Shown one piece after another: positions 10,710-41,357 of a stretch of DNA of 64,000 nucleotides. The first letter of the stretch is position 1. Each line of letters opens with the position of its first letter. The DNA is from Ciona intestinalis. Its lineage: Eukaryota; Chordata; Ascidiacea; Phlebobranchia; Cionidae. The notes beneath the pieces were generated by a model. It saw only the letters and a list, made by a program, of their open reading frames with translations. It did no database searches and was not told the origin of the DNA. The stretch lies in assembly GCF_000224145.3 (NCBI RefSeq), contig NC_020177.2, forward strand, positions 1,352,694 through 1,416,693, written 5' to 3'. The position numbers were made by a program, and so were the translations under genes.

Positions 10710-13560
10710 ATGAAATCGACAGCATTGAATGTTTGCAAGTGGCTGATGTTTACCTTCAACCTTATAATTACTGTAAGTATTGTTTATTTCAAGTATAATT
10801 TGTAATTTACTGTTAGGTTTTCAAAGTCGACGGCTGTCAGATTAAGTCAAACATGTAATTTAAAATTATGAATGTATTTTATACTGTCTTATGCCAACAT
10901 CAAATCTAAAGTATAAAGAGTAACTTATAGGACGTATTTTCATTTTCGTTTCTTGTTGTTAATTGTTCAAACCAGAAAAGATGTGATTTAAGTGCTAACG
11001 GTTTTTATCTTACCCCACATTACTATTCGACCCCTTGGTCTTATAGTGCACCAATTGTCAGCAGTCCAGGAAAAATATTGCAACAATCACCAACAAAAGG
11101 CTATACGTGGTAACTCTCAAGCCGGTGTACGACGTCTATAAAATGTTAATAACATTTAAAAAGTTGCCTTACAACAAAAACAAATATGTTACACTCAATT
11201 CCATTTGGAAACTTATAGTTTTCTGTTGTTTTCAGATTTGCGGAGCTGTTTTGCTTGCTTTTGGTATATGGGCGTATGCAAACGGAAACAGTTTCCGAAA
11301 GCTTGTTTCCGCTAATCTTTATCTTTCCAATTCCATGGCACTTATGATGGCGGTTGGTTCGATATTAATAATAGCTGGACTCTTCGGCTGTATTGGGTCA
11401 CTTATGGAAAACAGATGCATGCTGGGGACGGTAAGTTTAAGCCAACTTCTCCAAAACCCTTAATCGCTGTTTCACGGACAATTTCGTATAGATGGGATAC
11501 AGTAAGGTAGGGGAATATGGGACACTTTTTCCATTTGTTTTCTCGTCCAATTTGATAGTAAACAAATAACACTTAAGGAATTATAAAACAGTATCCTCAC
11601 GACTGCCATATTTGTCTATATAGACCGGTGTTAATCGGTAAGGAGATACTTAAATAATATGTACTAAAGGTGATCCGTATTCCCCCACCCTACAATATGA
11701 TAGAGGTAGCAATTAGATAGTAAAAAGTTTTACAACCTATTTTGCCAATTTTCAAGTACAAAATGTGCCAACAGTTTATGCTCATGCGAGCCCAATAAAT
11801 ATTAAGCTGTATAATTGCATTTTAAAATATGATTTAAAAACTCATATAATATCGCCCGTTAAATAGTTATGTGAAAATATACTACTTTTTCTGCAATGCA
11901 AAAGTTAGTTTTTTAATTATTTCTAAAGTTACATACGTGGTAACTCGTAAGCGGGCAAGACGTGTATAAAACAGAACACCCGCCGTATTATAACGACTGT
12001 CGGTGCCCTGCCATGCATAAAAAAGTTGCATTCACTAAACTCTTCCACAGCGTTGTTTGTTTTTACCCGTTTTATTCTCGCAGTTTTTCACTATCGTCTT
12101 GATTTTGTTTGTCATCGAAGTAGTTTCCATCATACTACTGTTCGTGTATTGGCCCAAAGCAGAAACACTGGCATTGAACAGCATTCATCATTACGATACA
12201 GACAAGAAAATACCATGGGACTATTTACAAAGATCGGTAAATTGTTAAAATGATATGCCTTTATGAAACAATTCACGATACTACAGCTTAAACGTCAGTG
12301 CTGCACCGTGTGGTCTATTTCCAGATGTATCAAGAGTGTCTTTTTATACATCAGACGCACATAGTGTATTTATGCACCTCATGCTCACTGTCGAGTTATA
12401 ACATGGGTGTCTTCTTATACATCATATACACATGATGTGTTCATACACCTCATGCTCACTGTCGAGTTATAACATGGGTGTCTCCTTATACACCAGATAC
12501 ACATGATGTATTCATACACCCCATGCTCACTGTCGAGTTATAACATGGGTGTCTTCTTATACACCAGACACACATGGTGTATCCATACACCTCATGCTCA
12601 CTGTCAAGTTATAACATGGGTGTCTACTTATATACCAGGCACACATGGTGTATCCATACACCTCATGCTCACTGTCAAGTTATAACATGGGTGTCTACTT
12701 ATATACCACACACGCATGGTGTATTCATGCATCTCATGCTCACTGCCCAATAATAACATATTTTCCATACACAGATGAAATGTTGCGGTTACACCAGTTA
12801 TACAGACTGGGGTTCAGAAATTCCTTCAAGTTGTTGCTTCCACAATCAGACATGTACAGTCGGGTCCAAAGACCTGTATGTAAAAGGGTGCAGATCATCT
12901 ATTCAGCATTACATATTCATTATTGCAATTTTTGGTGTCGGTGCTCTCTTGTTTGAGGTGATGTTTATTTCCAAGTATAATAAGTGGACTAAGATGATTC
13001 GTGTGTTCATTCTCCTTTCGCGTCCAATTTTGTAGTTAACTAGGACTATTTAAAGATTTATATAACCGTAGCCCAGCCGCCTTAAAAGAGCGTTGTTAAT
13101 TGTTTAAAACACAATCATAAATTAAGGAAATATTAGGGTATGCCATCTTACCCCAAAGTAATATATCTTGGTAATTTTTATGTATGTCTAATCTCAGAGG
13201 GACCTTTCAAAGTTCTAAAACAAAGTTTTATGTTATGCCAATTACCCAACCTTTTGAAAAAAACGGCCAACAAAACTAAAGCTGTTTCTAAACTGTCCGC
13301 CATTCAAACAATCACCCACAAAGTAACATACGTAGTAGCTCGTTGGCGGGCACGAGGTGTATGAAACAGAACGTCCGTATTATAACGACTGTAGTTGCCC
13401 CGCCACGCAAAAATAAAGCAAGTTACGTTTACATGCAACATAAAGTACCACCCAAACTAAGCATTTTAATTTAGTATTAAATTTGTTTCCACAGCTGTTG
13501 GCTATCGTCTTTACCTGTGTTCTGTATCAATCTATTGGAGATTATCAGCCAATGGCGTGA
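10710..13560 (+). CDS. Tetraspanin C (third tandem copy)
   Basis: Five exons: 10710-10772, 11236-11430, 12084-12236, 12775-12957 and 13495-13560; all introns phase 0; 219 residues. Exons 1, 2 and 3 have exactly the same lengths as in copy A (63, 195, 153 bases), and A and C are more alike than either is to B. The large loop shows C140-C141-G142, C157-C158, C164 and C176 and a glycosylation site at N161-Q-T. TM2 ends GLFGCIGSLMENRCMLG. The tail ends YQPMA. Intron 3 holds a 71 bp minisatellite in inverted orientation to that of copy A, touching the exon 4 acceptor, plus a SINE piece. The last 28 bases around the stop codon are tandemly duplicated (13541-13596); the first copy supplies the stop. 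Confidence 0.93.
10940..11025 (-). mobile_element. MITE fragment in tetraspanin C intron 1
   Basis: Right end only: GTTGTTAATTGTTCAAACC to TATCTTACCCCACATTACT. Confidence 0.78.
11500..11696 (-). mobile_element. MITE in tetraspanin C intron 2
   Basis: Reversed, complete ends; interior insertion repeats GTCTATATAGACC. Confidence 0.9.
11928..12035 (+). mobile_element. SINE tail module in tetraspanin C intron 2
   Basis: GTTACATACGTGGTAACTCG to the TTGCATTCA end, about 108 bases. Confidence 0.9.
12330..12768. repeat. 71 bp minisatellite in tetraspanin C intron 3 (inverted)
   Basis: Same unit as at 3541-3866 on the opposite strand: CATGCTCACTG recurs at 12380, 12451, 12522, 12593, 12664 and 12735, period 71. 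It runs into the polypyrimidine tract of the exon 4 acceptor. Confidence 0.95.
12975..13166 (-). mobile_element. MITE type II in tetraspanin C intron 4
   Basis: Reversed; begins only 17 bases after exon 4; left TIR decayed. Confidence 0.8.
13285..13432 (+). mobile_element. SINE tail module in tetraspanin C intron 4
   Basis: From TCCGCCATTCAAACAATCAC to AAATAAAGCAAGTTACGTTT. Confidence 0.9.
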
Positions 13561-13596
13561 AGCTGTTGATTATCAGCCAATGGCGTGAAGCTGTTT
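13541..13596. repeat. 28 bp tandem duplication over the tetraspanin C stop codon
   Basis: ATTATCAGCCAATGGCGTGA followed by AGCTGTTG occurs twice in a row. The first copy encodes the C-terminal YQPMA and stop; the second lies in the 3' UTR. Confidence 0.95.
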
Positions 13597-13907
13597 TGTT
13601 GTCTGAACTTCGTTTGTAAATATTTAATTGTAAAGAAAAATAATCAGTTATTTGACAATTTTAAAAGTTGGTTATCTGGAACAAAATCAACAATATTTTG
13701 TTTCTGAATCACTTTTTTATCCTTGCTCTTAAAGCAAAATATACTTTACAAATGAATCCCTAATGAGCCTATAACGCCTATGCTTTTCACTGTATATGTA
13801 AATTATGCCTGTTTCTACTATACGAGGTCTTTAATTTTATCTAGTTGTCGCTCTTACTTTTACCGTGTGTTAATTAATTTAAAAAGTGTTTCATTTCCGG
13901 CACTTTT

Positions 13908-14155
13908 AGGCGACGCTGTGCTAAAGTGGTTAACGCAATTGCCTGTTCCCCCAACGTACTGGTTTGAGGCTTGATGCTGCTGATACCATTTTGCGTGTAA
14001 GTGTCTTTGGGCAAGACACTTGACGGCAATTGCAAAATTACATACTTCGTCGTAACTTGTTAGCGTACATGAAGTGTATAAAACAGAACAGAAAAACAGA
14101 AGAAATTCCGTGTTATAATAACTGTCGTTTCCTGTGCCTAACGAGATAAAAGTCG
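13908..14155 (+). mobile_element. Composite SINE with tRNA-like head
   Basis: Head GACGCTGTGCTAAAGTGGTT, B-box-like GGTTTGAGGCTTGATGC, body GTCTTTGGGCAAGACACTTG and tail with GTTATAATAACTGTCG; partly deleted. Confidence 0.88.
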
Positions 14156-14214
14156 GATTTATTCAATAACAAATGTACGAAGCTTGAGGCTGCTATGATT
14201 AATGTTTTGTTGCC

Positions 14215-14264
14215 NNNNNNNNNNNNNNNNNNNNNNNNNNNNNNNNNNNNNNNNNNNNNNNNNN
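14215..14264. other. Assembly gap (50 N)
   Basis: A run of exactly 50 N, so the true distance is probably unknown. Confidence 1.
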
Positions 14265-15060
14265 TTGGTAATTTATAGTGAGTTACTGTATATATGAGTT
14301 TTATTGTGTTATATATTCGATAATTATTTCGTGGTGTAAATGCTTTTAAAATGTATACAGCATCAAAAAGTCACATTCAATGTATTGCACTGCTGATAAA
14401 ACGTAGCGACAAATAAATAAATGTATAGATACATTTAAGTATCGTTTATTGACACACTGTACAACAGGGCTGTTTTAGTGAATAAAACCACGTTGATTAA
14501 AACTATCATAATGTCACAAAATTACGAAACATCCCAAAACCGTTGTGTTCTTTAAATAAAGAAAACTTTTATTGGTTGCACTTTTACAGTTTTCGTATAG
14601 GCCATAGGTTGTAGCCTACCGTACTGGTTTATTACTTTACACAGTTAAAATAAAATATATTGCAATCACTAACAAAGTTTTCTCTTTTTCCTTTTCTTCC
14701 AATCGTGCTCACATGTTACTCTTAGGAGCAACGGATTTTTCTCTTTCTTTCTCTTCTTCCACGCTTTGACAGGTTCTAAAATTTTCAGTCCAGCGTTTTT
14801 TTTTAATTACGCGCTGCAAATTCTTTATTACTCCATTGTAGTTTTGCAGTCTAAACGATAAGAAGTGCTTGCTGTACAGACTTGATATTTTAGATGTTTT
14901 TACTGCTCAGTTAGAGCTGTTCAGTTTGATTGGAAATTTAGTGCTGGCATTTTGTTTAAGACGTGCAGATCTTTTTTTTTATATTTTTAGTTTAACTAAT
15001 TTAAGACCTATTTATCAATGCGGCATAAAATCATCAGCAGATACGATAACCTAATTATGT
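14265..15060. other. Intergenic, no recognised gene
   Basis: AT-rich; short frames look random. Possible AATAAA at about 14554. Confidence 0.5.
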
Positions 15061-15110
15061 TATGGTAACTGTTATATCTAAAAAATGGTAACTGTTATAT
15101 CTAAAAATCG
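15061..15110. repeat. ~24 bp tandem duplication
   Basis: ATGGTAACTGTTATATCTAA occurs twice with a short spacer. Confidence 0.9.
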
Positions 15111-15126
15111 TCTGTATATTTAAGTT

Positions 15127-15323
15127 ATAGTACTGTGGGGGAAGATGGGACAGGTCTAGCACATTATATCCAAACATTCTGATCGTGTTTTAAACAATTA
15201 ACAACGGTCTATGGAGGTCATGAGGATAAGGTTTTATAACTATTTGAATGTTCTTTGTTAACTACCAAACAGGACGGGAAAATAGAATGAAAAGGTGTCC
15301 CATCTTCCCCCATCCTACTGTAT
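15127..15323 (+). mobile_element. MITE type I
   Basis: Forward, complete, in the tetraspanin-MYRF intergenic region. Confidence 0.93.
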
Positions 15324-15691
15324 GTAACTTACACAATTCATTTGCATGTATTTTGTGTTTTACAGAACTATAATTCACAACGTATGCACTGTTAAACAGA
15401 AGTTTAAAGCTTTGTATCTGGTATATGAACCATAATTAAGTTATAGACAGTAAAGATTAGATCAGTTTATGGCTCACTCTATATCGTGACGCCAGAACGT
15501 AAGAAAAGTTTAAACGTTTACCTGTATTCTGTATAAGGCAATGCCGATTGAAAGCATATGGTACGTTTATAGTGGCAGGCTGTGTTTTGGTGCAATCTTG
15601 GGTGCAATGATTCTGCAGGTCAAATAAGTAAGTTTTGTTCTATTGTTAGTGTTATTATATAATGTTTGAATTATGGGTAAGACTCTTAAGA

Positions 15692-15935
15692 GTTTGCTCC
15701 AATCCAGTAGTCACTTATTTATGTGGTGTATTAATTGTACGGCCATTTACAGTATAATCCCATCCACGAAGTTACATACGTGGTAAAAGTTTTGTTTCTA
15801 AACAACCCTTAAGGGACTATTGCTGTGTTGAAGTAATTTCCGTTAAGTGTCTTACCCAAGGATACATACGCCTACAATGGCAGTGTCGAGCCTCGAACCC
15901 ATAGCTTTTGGTATAATAAAAGCATGCATACATGC
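15692..15935. mobile_element. Two SINE fragments in opposite orientation
   Basis: A + strand body/tail piece (about 15692-15792) is followed by a minus head piece (about 15822-15935, TGTCTTACCCAAGGATACAT and GTCGAGCCTCGAACCCATAG). Confidence 0.75.
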
Positions 15936-15939
15936 TTGT

Positions 15940-16827
15940 ACCTTAGTAAAATAAATTCTGAGTAACAACTGTTAACCTTGTTATGCATGTTGTGTGCTTC
16001 TATTTCTAAACTACTATAATCGTTATGTTTTAGAATTCCGATTGTAGTGTAACACGCAAAAAGCTTCTGTACATGACATTTTTATTTTTATACTTTTAAC
16101 AAAATAAACAAAAAGGCACGCAAGTGATTCTGAACGGCATGGAATATTTGATAGAATAGTTATAACGATAGCTGGTCGTATATTACACAATATAAGGCAC
16201 CGTTAAAACTGTGGCAATTTAATCAATACGATATACAATCATGAATGGTAGCGAAAATACTGTACAGTTGATCATAAATTCTAAAAAGTAAAATACGGAA
16301 ATTGTAATTAGCAACCGTTCTCGCTACTGGCTGTCAGTTGTAGATCAGAAAATAATAAGAAAAAGGGGTTATAGGAAAATTAAACTTGTAATTTTCGCTT
16401 AAGTTATATTGCACTTAACCGGCCTATATAGTTTTGTATTAAACTGCATAATGTACAAATGTAAATATGTGACCTGACTGTTGTATTGGTAAAAAATGTC
16501 TCACGTGCCTACGGTGCAAATTCGCTGTTTAAGTTTTGATTCTTGTTTTGTTTTTATCAAAAGGCAGTAAAATAAACGCCGCCAAATTGCGGCGTCTCCA
16601 ATATTTTGTCTCGCAAAATAATTGTTCGCAGAAAAAAATTCTTAGGAAAAAAAATCACCGATAATGACGTCACAGAGCCGAAAAAAGTTGTTGACGTGCA
16701 GTCAGTCGTGACGAAATACGTTTATCGACGTCTCATTGGTCGACCTTGGTCAACTCTCTTTGCTGCAACCCCGCGGCCAGCACTTTCTTATTAAAGTTCC
16801 GTATGGTGTTGAACCATTGGTGGTGGT
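15940..16827. other. MYRF 3' flank and probable 3' UTR
   Basis: The region after the MYRF stop, read leftward. The first minus-strand AATAAA noticed is near 16081-16086. The segment 16570-16800 is GC-richer (GCCGCCAAATTGCGGCG is a small palindrome). Confidence 0.45.
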
Positions 16828-35577
<18,750 letters not shown>

Positions 35578-35612
35578 AGCTCAGTTATATTTAAACAAAA
35601 CTCTACAGAAGC
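35578..35612 (-). promoter_or_regulatory. MYRF: Possible trans-splice or 5' UTR acceptor of MYRF
   Basis: AAGCTTCTGTAG on the minus strand ends at 35603, 25 bases upstream of the ATG. Confidence 0.35.
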
Positions 35613-36500
35613 TTTTGTATCGAAACTGAACTACCAACTAAATATAACGAAACGCCGGGTCTAGAAATATGAATACGAAAACGTCACGCATTCATTTGAC
35701 ACTTCTCCTTAAATAGTTTTACTGGTAGCTTGTTTTCGACGGATGTCATTTTCCTGCTAACACGCTTTTCTTCGCTGGTTTAATTAATCTGATCTTCGTT
35801 TCTGTATTCGAAATTTTTGGTTTGTTATGTACGTCTTCACTCTTATAAAACATGATGTACACGCCCGCCTATCTAGTTAATAAACTACGACTGTAACACG
35901 TCGGCTAATGCAAAATGTGCAGATTTATTTGATTAACGCTGAAACAAGAAAACACTTCGAGGCCAGACTCGTCCAGACACGAGTGCGCATGCAATACCAG
36001 CGTCGTTTTAAACTGTGCATGTGTTAGCATACAATGCAAAGGTATTTACTATCAATCGTTAACGCTGTGAGTCACTTGAAGTGTTTTATAACTCTTTGAT
36101 CAAATTTAATTACGCCGTATCATAACCAATATAACTCCCGTTTTAAATAAATTTTACATTTTAGGTTTTAAGAAAAATAAAATAGCTTAAAATGTGGTAA
36201 TTTTTGTTAATATTCGCTTAGCAATATTAATGATATTTTGTTGGTTAAACATAATTTTAAGCGGCGGTTAAATAGGGTGCAAACACAGCGAACAAGAATT
36301 ATGATATTCATAACCGCTATGTTTAACCACGTGTGTTCTCTCGTAAATGGTGATTAATTAAAAGATAACGAGAAATAGTCAGGTGATATTGTCTATATTA
36401 CTAAAAGCGGCGTAAAATAAGTTTTTTAACTTAATTGAACAACTTTACAGCAGAATATAAATGTCTACTCCTACATTTATCTATGCTTTGTATTGGCTGT
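35613..36500. other. MYRF upstream region, repeat-free
   Basis: About 0.9 kb without MITE or SINE, the expected promoter position. No clear TATA box chosen. Confidence 0.45.
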
Positions 36501-36506
36501 TGTTAT

Positions 36507-36700
36507 ATAGTAAAGTGGGGGAAGACGGGACACCTTTAGCATATAATATCCAAAATTCCTGATCGTGTTTGAAACAAATACAACGGTTTAGAGAAGTCGT
36601 GGAAAAACGATTTTATAATACTTTGAATGGTTTTTTAATTTCTACAAAATGGGACGAGAAAATAGAATTAAAAGCTGTGCAATCTCCCCCACCATAATAT
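36507..36700 (+). mobile_element. MITE type I
   Basis: Forward, complete, diverged. Confidence 0.9.
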
Positions 36701-36704
36701 ATGA

Positions 36705-38135
36705 TAAACAACCTTCACATAAAAAGGTATCACGGCAGGTGTACAAGCGGAAAATCCCTTGTAAACATTTATCGGATACAAGGTCCAAGTGATAAGCATA
36801 ATCTCAAACAATCTTAATGAACTGGCAGGCCTTCATAACTATGATGCGACCAATTACTTAAGCATATATTTGTCTTATGTCATACAGTCAATAAACGAGG
36901 CATAGTTCTAGTGAAACAAGTTTGAAGTAATTTATGACACGTTAATCCGCATGTGTATCAATCCACACACGCCCACAGTCTTTCAGCGAAAACTATTTTC
37001 AATCTGGAACAGGTACTTTTAGCATAAAATAGTTTGGCTTATTTAAAATAGCATGCAGTCCNCGTGGGGTAAGATGGATACCGTTAGCCACTAAATCACC
37101 TTCTTGGTTGTGTTTTAACAATTAACAACGCACTTTTAGAGTCGTGCCATAGCGGTTGAACAATTCAGTAAATATTCTTCGTTTACTACAAAATGGGAGG
37201 ATTAAGGAGAATAAAAACACGAACCATCTTACCCCAACCTGCTATTTTATATATAGTACGCTGGGGAAGACGGGACAATATCCAAATAACGGCCTATAAA
37301 AGGCCTGGACACTGACAAACACTTTGCGTTGATAACGAGACTGCAGTCGGCCGTTGACGAACTTTGCGCCAATTGAGGATAACTTCGCCGCAGTATGCCA
37401 GTTAACGACCTTACTTTATTGCATGACAGCTATTGCAGCTGAGGTCGCATTTTATTAATTGGGGTATCATAAAATTAACCTGTTTTGAACGGTCGTGTTC
37501 AGACAAGATTTTTCTAATGGTATACCCTAATCAATCTGGGTATTATGTCAATATGCATTATTGCAACGTCATCGGGCCTTTCTCACATCTGTTTTAACAA
37601 GGCTGCGAACTGCAGGGTTGCAAGGTATAATTGCCAATAAAGGATCAATGGCCCCGCTTACGAGTTCCCTGGCACACCCGCATGGGTTTTATGAGGAATT
37701 GTCAATATCTTTATAGTGCCACCGTTTTGCAGTAAGTCAACACTGTTTTGCGCGCATAACAGAAGTCGCAGTCAATTCGGCAAAAAAAGCTTTTATCTTC
37801 AAAAGAAGTTTATACTGGGTCGTTAAAGTAACAGCTCATTGATATGCACGGTTGGCAAACGTGTGACGATATCCCGTGTAGAGTTATGCAAGCTCTATAA
37901 ACACTTGTGCATTGTGTTCGAAAGTTAGATAAAACTAAGAGTGATATAAAACTGAATGCTTGCTGCTCTTACCAACAATATATCGAACATCGCAACTTTC
38001 ATCCTTAAGAACGACGTTCTTCATTTTAAGGATCTTAGATTCAAACAATCTTAACTATACTTTAGCATTAGTAAGATTTTATGGTTTGTCTACAATAATT
38101 GTCAGTCAAATTTTTAAACAAAAAGAAAAAACAAA
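36705..38135. other. Intergenic between MYRF and the two-exon candidate
   Basis: Apart from MITEs at 37058-37312, no feature. The segment 37312-37700 is GC-richer but has no convincing frame. Confidence 0.4.
37058..37312 (+). mobile_element. MITE type II followed by a type I left-end scrap
   Basis: The type II copy (37058-37246) contains the single N at 37062; the scrap at 37253-37312 starts TATAGTACGCTGGGGAAGAC. Confidence 0.85.
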
Positions 38136-38139
38136 AATA

Positions 38140-38275
38140 ATGATCACCCACAAAGTTACATACGTGGTAACTAATAAACGGGCACCCTATGTAGAAAACA
38201 GAACAACCGCATTATAGCGACGGTGGGCCACGGCCACGCGAGGTTAAAGCGATTTACATTCATTCCTACATTAAT
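38140..38275 (+). mobile_element. SINE tail module
   Basis: ATGATCACCCACAAAGTTAC to GATTTACATTCATTCCTACA. Confidence 0.88.
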
Positions 38276-38304
38276 TTAAGGTATTAAATAAAATATAACT
38301 TAAC

Positions 38305-40694
38305 CGATGTTTATCACAGTAAAGATTTGGATCTTCGTCTGACCGTCTTTTAAAACCGACTTCACGAAGCAAATAACATGTTTGTTTCCAAAAACACCCT
38401 TGAGGTTTTTTTGGCGAACGTAAAATCGTTTTAAGGTCGTATTTCCCACGCTTCCCACCATTTCGAAGCAACGACAAACTTAACGAACCTTATGCGATAA
38501 AATCTTTTAAAATATCACCAATTTTTCCCACGGTTTAGAGCTGCCTAATCACACACGCCCTAACTTATCTAACTATCAGTAAAACGAAGTGATATCGCGA
38601 AATATTTAAATCTACAGCTGTTTTTCCGTGGTATGACCACAGCGGAATCATGTGCAGAAAAACAGATACTAAAAAAAACGTAAATGCGAAAAATAAGCGA
38701 TACGAAAAAACACGTCTAAACAAATTTAAAAAAAAAACAAAAAAAAAACAATGTACATAAAACAGTAGTAATACAACGCGTTTCGATCCGATTTTTTTGC
38801 GTTTTTGTTTTCATATAAAAACTATTTTATTTGGCGAGCATAGTAAACAAAACTACATTCAACCTTTTTAGCAAACTCGTAATCGCATGTATAGGTTTTC
38901 GTTTACTGCGTATAAATATTTATTAAAACCTGAATAAATAATTAATTTCGTTAAACATTTATTTCTGAACTAGAAAAAATATCTGCGACCTATTTAATTG
39001 AATAAATTAAACTATTTATTCTCACGTGGCAAGGCAACGACAGTAACACGGCTGTTCTGTTTCATACACCTTGAGCACGCGTACGAGCTATCACTGACGG
39101 AAAGCGTCTGCCTAAAACATCTGTATTTCTTCAAATTTGATTCATTATATCAGACGTGTAATAATAACAAAAAGGTACAAGCGTACAGTCTTTGTTGATA
39201 CAAAGCAAGAAATTCTTTGTTTGTTCATCGCCGTTTAATTAATGCTATTCAAGGGAAAGCGTTCTGTCCGCTTGATCGCGCTAGTGGGGAAACAAAAGGC
39301 ACGCGTCTGTATTGAAAGCAAGTCACGCTTCGAATACGTACTATGTAAATAAATTGAAACAGCGCAACAATTTTTAAATGACAATTTCTTCGGGGTTAAA
39401 TTGAAAGCCGTACATTGTATGAATAATACAAAAATGATTACCTACAAAGTTACATACGCGGTAAGCGGCTACACAAATGTTATTTGGTACTGTGAGGAAA
39501 AACGAATACCATTAAAACATAATATTCCATAATTTTTTAATCGTATTTTAAAAAGGAATGAAAACGTTTCTCCTCTAATTTTAACCTGCTAAATGATACT
39601 GCATTGGAAATATTACCAAAACTTTTTAATATTTAATAAAGAAATGCTGATTGAAACACTAAAACAGTACTATATTAAAATCTAAGTTTTAATATTTTTC
39701 ATTTTAAACAAACGACAATCCAATAACTCGAAACGTGTGAAAAATCCGGTGTAAAGTTCATGCCACACCACGAGACCTCTTTGTTGAGTTTCTTATCAAG
39801 TTATGTTTACACACGGTTGTTGCACGTGAGCACAAGCCGGATAATGTTAAACAAGAAATGAAAGCAAAAAAAGCTCCCCATGTGTGTTTTGCGGGTCCGG
39901 GCTAAGAATAACTTTACCAATTCATTTTTCCTATGTCGAGCTTCTTTAATTAAAAGTCAAACAAGTAATTAAAAGAAGCGCCAAGTCACCCTCGAAATTT
40001 GTTTGCCTTTATTTCAAATCCAGTAAAGCGTGTTGAGTATGAATGTACATCTCATTTGCTCTATCGTGTCGCTAACACGTTACTATAAACAACGACGCAA
40101 CATAGGCTGTGATTTAAATAGACAGAGTTCAATTAGAAGTCAAAGTTTGACCTGGTAAACTATATGAGCGCGCAGTTTTGTTCCTGTTTTTTTTTCTGCC
40201 AAATGTTGCAAAGTGAGTTTGGTTACACACCTTATTCAAGCAAAACACGGTATTAGTTTAGGAATTTAGCCCAAAATTTGCCCAGTAATCCAGCAGTTAT
40301 AAAAAAAGACAAACAAGAATAAATATGTATATACGTACGGACACGGTATACATCAACAAATATCTCTTTAAAGTGCTTATGTTTTTTTATAGCACGTATA
40401 TGTATTTTATACAATTGGCAGTATACGCTACGTTTTAACAAATAATATCGTTGGAACGTAAATTTACCTTTAAAAAATATTTTTAATATAACACGATTTA
40501 CAATTTATAAACGTAGACTTTTCAAACCAAAATTTATCCAAAAATTTCGATTTTTGGTGATGTTATATCCTCATGCATGCTAGAAATAAAAAAAAACGTA
40601 AAGCAGTTAAAAATTTAAACAAACCTTCGCCTAAAACTCTGCATACGATTCTTCTGCTTGCAGAATCATCTGCATTTCCTGGCAACGATTCCAT
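38305..40694 (-). CDS. Candidate unrecognised gene, two exons, partial
   Basis: Exon a (40694-40625) starts with ATG and reads MESLPGNADDSASRR then IVCRVLGE, ending at donor GTTTGT. Exon b (38488-38305) keeps phase and encodes GSLSLSLLRNGGKRG, then a basic stretch with PQGCFWKQTCYLLREVGF, then KRRSDEDPNLYCDKHR, ending at donor GTTAAG. An alternative short first exon with the same phase (MASS at about 41023) also exists. I do not recognise the family. The frame of exon b is open for 61 codons and more GC-rich than its surroundings. No following exon was found, so this may be a chance frame. Confidence 0.28.
38997..39085 (-). mobile_element. SINE tail fragment
   Basis: TTTATTCTCACGTGGCAAGG through TTTCATACACCTTGAGC. 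Confidence 0.85.
39434..39480 (+). mobile_element. SINE fragment
   Basis: ATGATTACCTACAAAGTTAC and ATACGCGGTAAGCGG only; broken off at a decayed MITE. Confidence 0.7.
39485..39602 (+). mobile_element. MITE type II, heavily decayed
   Basis: GGTACTGTGAGGAAAAACGA and ATACCATTAAAACATAATATTCC-like words remain, with a large interior deletion. Confidence 0.6.
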
Positions 40695-41170
40695 TTTGTG
40701 TTATGAACGCTCGAAACCCAGAATTTAAAGTGAAACGTCCCTTTCGCGCATCTCAGAATAAATCGGCGATTTTTTCGTCTCGAAACGATTCTTAGACGTT
40801 TATGACGTAACTGCTATCTCGCCGTAGGCGATTGTACGAAAGTCTATACGTGCATCAGTATTATGACGTCATAATGACACAACTAGAGGTGTTGCGCGTC
40901 AGTCTTTCTTCCTTTTGTAAAACTTTAGATAAAAACGACCATGTTTTTTTAAACAAATTATTCAAAGGTATTGTAATCATAAGAGTTAAGACAAATGAAC
41001 TCTAATAGTTTACCTGAACTGGCCATGATCTATAGTGCTTATGAGATGGGGCGATTTTTGTAACTAAACAACAGTCAGGATTAAGCGCTACAAAACATGT
41101 AGTAAACAAAAAACAAAACGAATTGCATTTTATAAGATCAACATTTTGTCCAAAAATGGTGTTATTAGTC
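39605..41170. other. Repeat-poor intergenic sequence
   Basis: Holds candidate exon a at 40694-40625; otherwise nothing recognised. Confidence 0.4.
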
Positions 41171-41174
41171 TCTT

Positions 41175-41357
41175 ATCCACATAGACTTTTTGCACATAAG
41201 ATCCAATTATTCTGATCGTGTTTTAAACATTTTAACAACAATTTATAGGAGTCGGGACGATACGGTTTTATAATTCTTTGAATGTTCTTTGTTTACTACC
41301 AAATGGGACGAGAAAATAGAATGAAAAGTTGGCCTATCTAACCCCAACGTACTATAT
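41175..41357 (+). mobile_element. MITE type I
   Basis: Forward, left TIR decayed; interior near consensus. Confidence 0.9.

Noticed and set aside
12503-12956. Repetitive + strand open frames with HAHC and SYNMGV repeats
   Set aside because: Produced by the 71 bp minisatellite read through into tetraspanin C exon 4; the true exon starts at 12775.
15543-15629. Short + strand frame MPIESIWYVYSG with a hydrophobic stretch ending in LQVK and a stop
   Set aside because: Looks like a membrane segment, but there is no good donor, no partner exon, and 28 residues are too few to call.
37430-37700. GC-richer patch as a possible exon or promoter
   Set aside because: No frame over 30 codons with splice sites and no repeat family; left as unexplained intergenic sequence.
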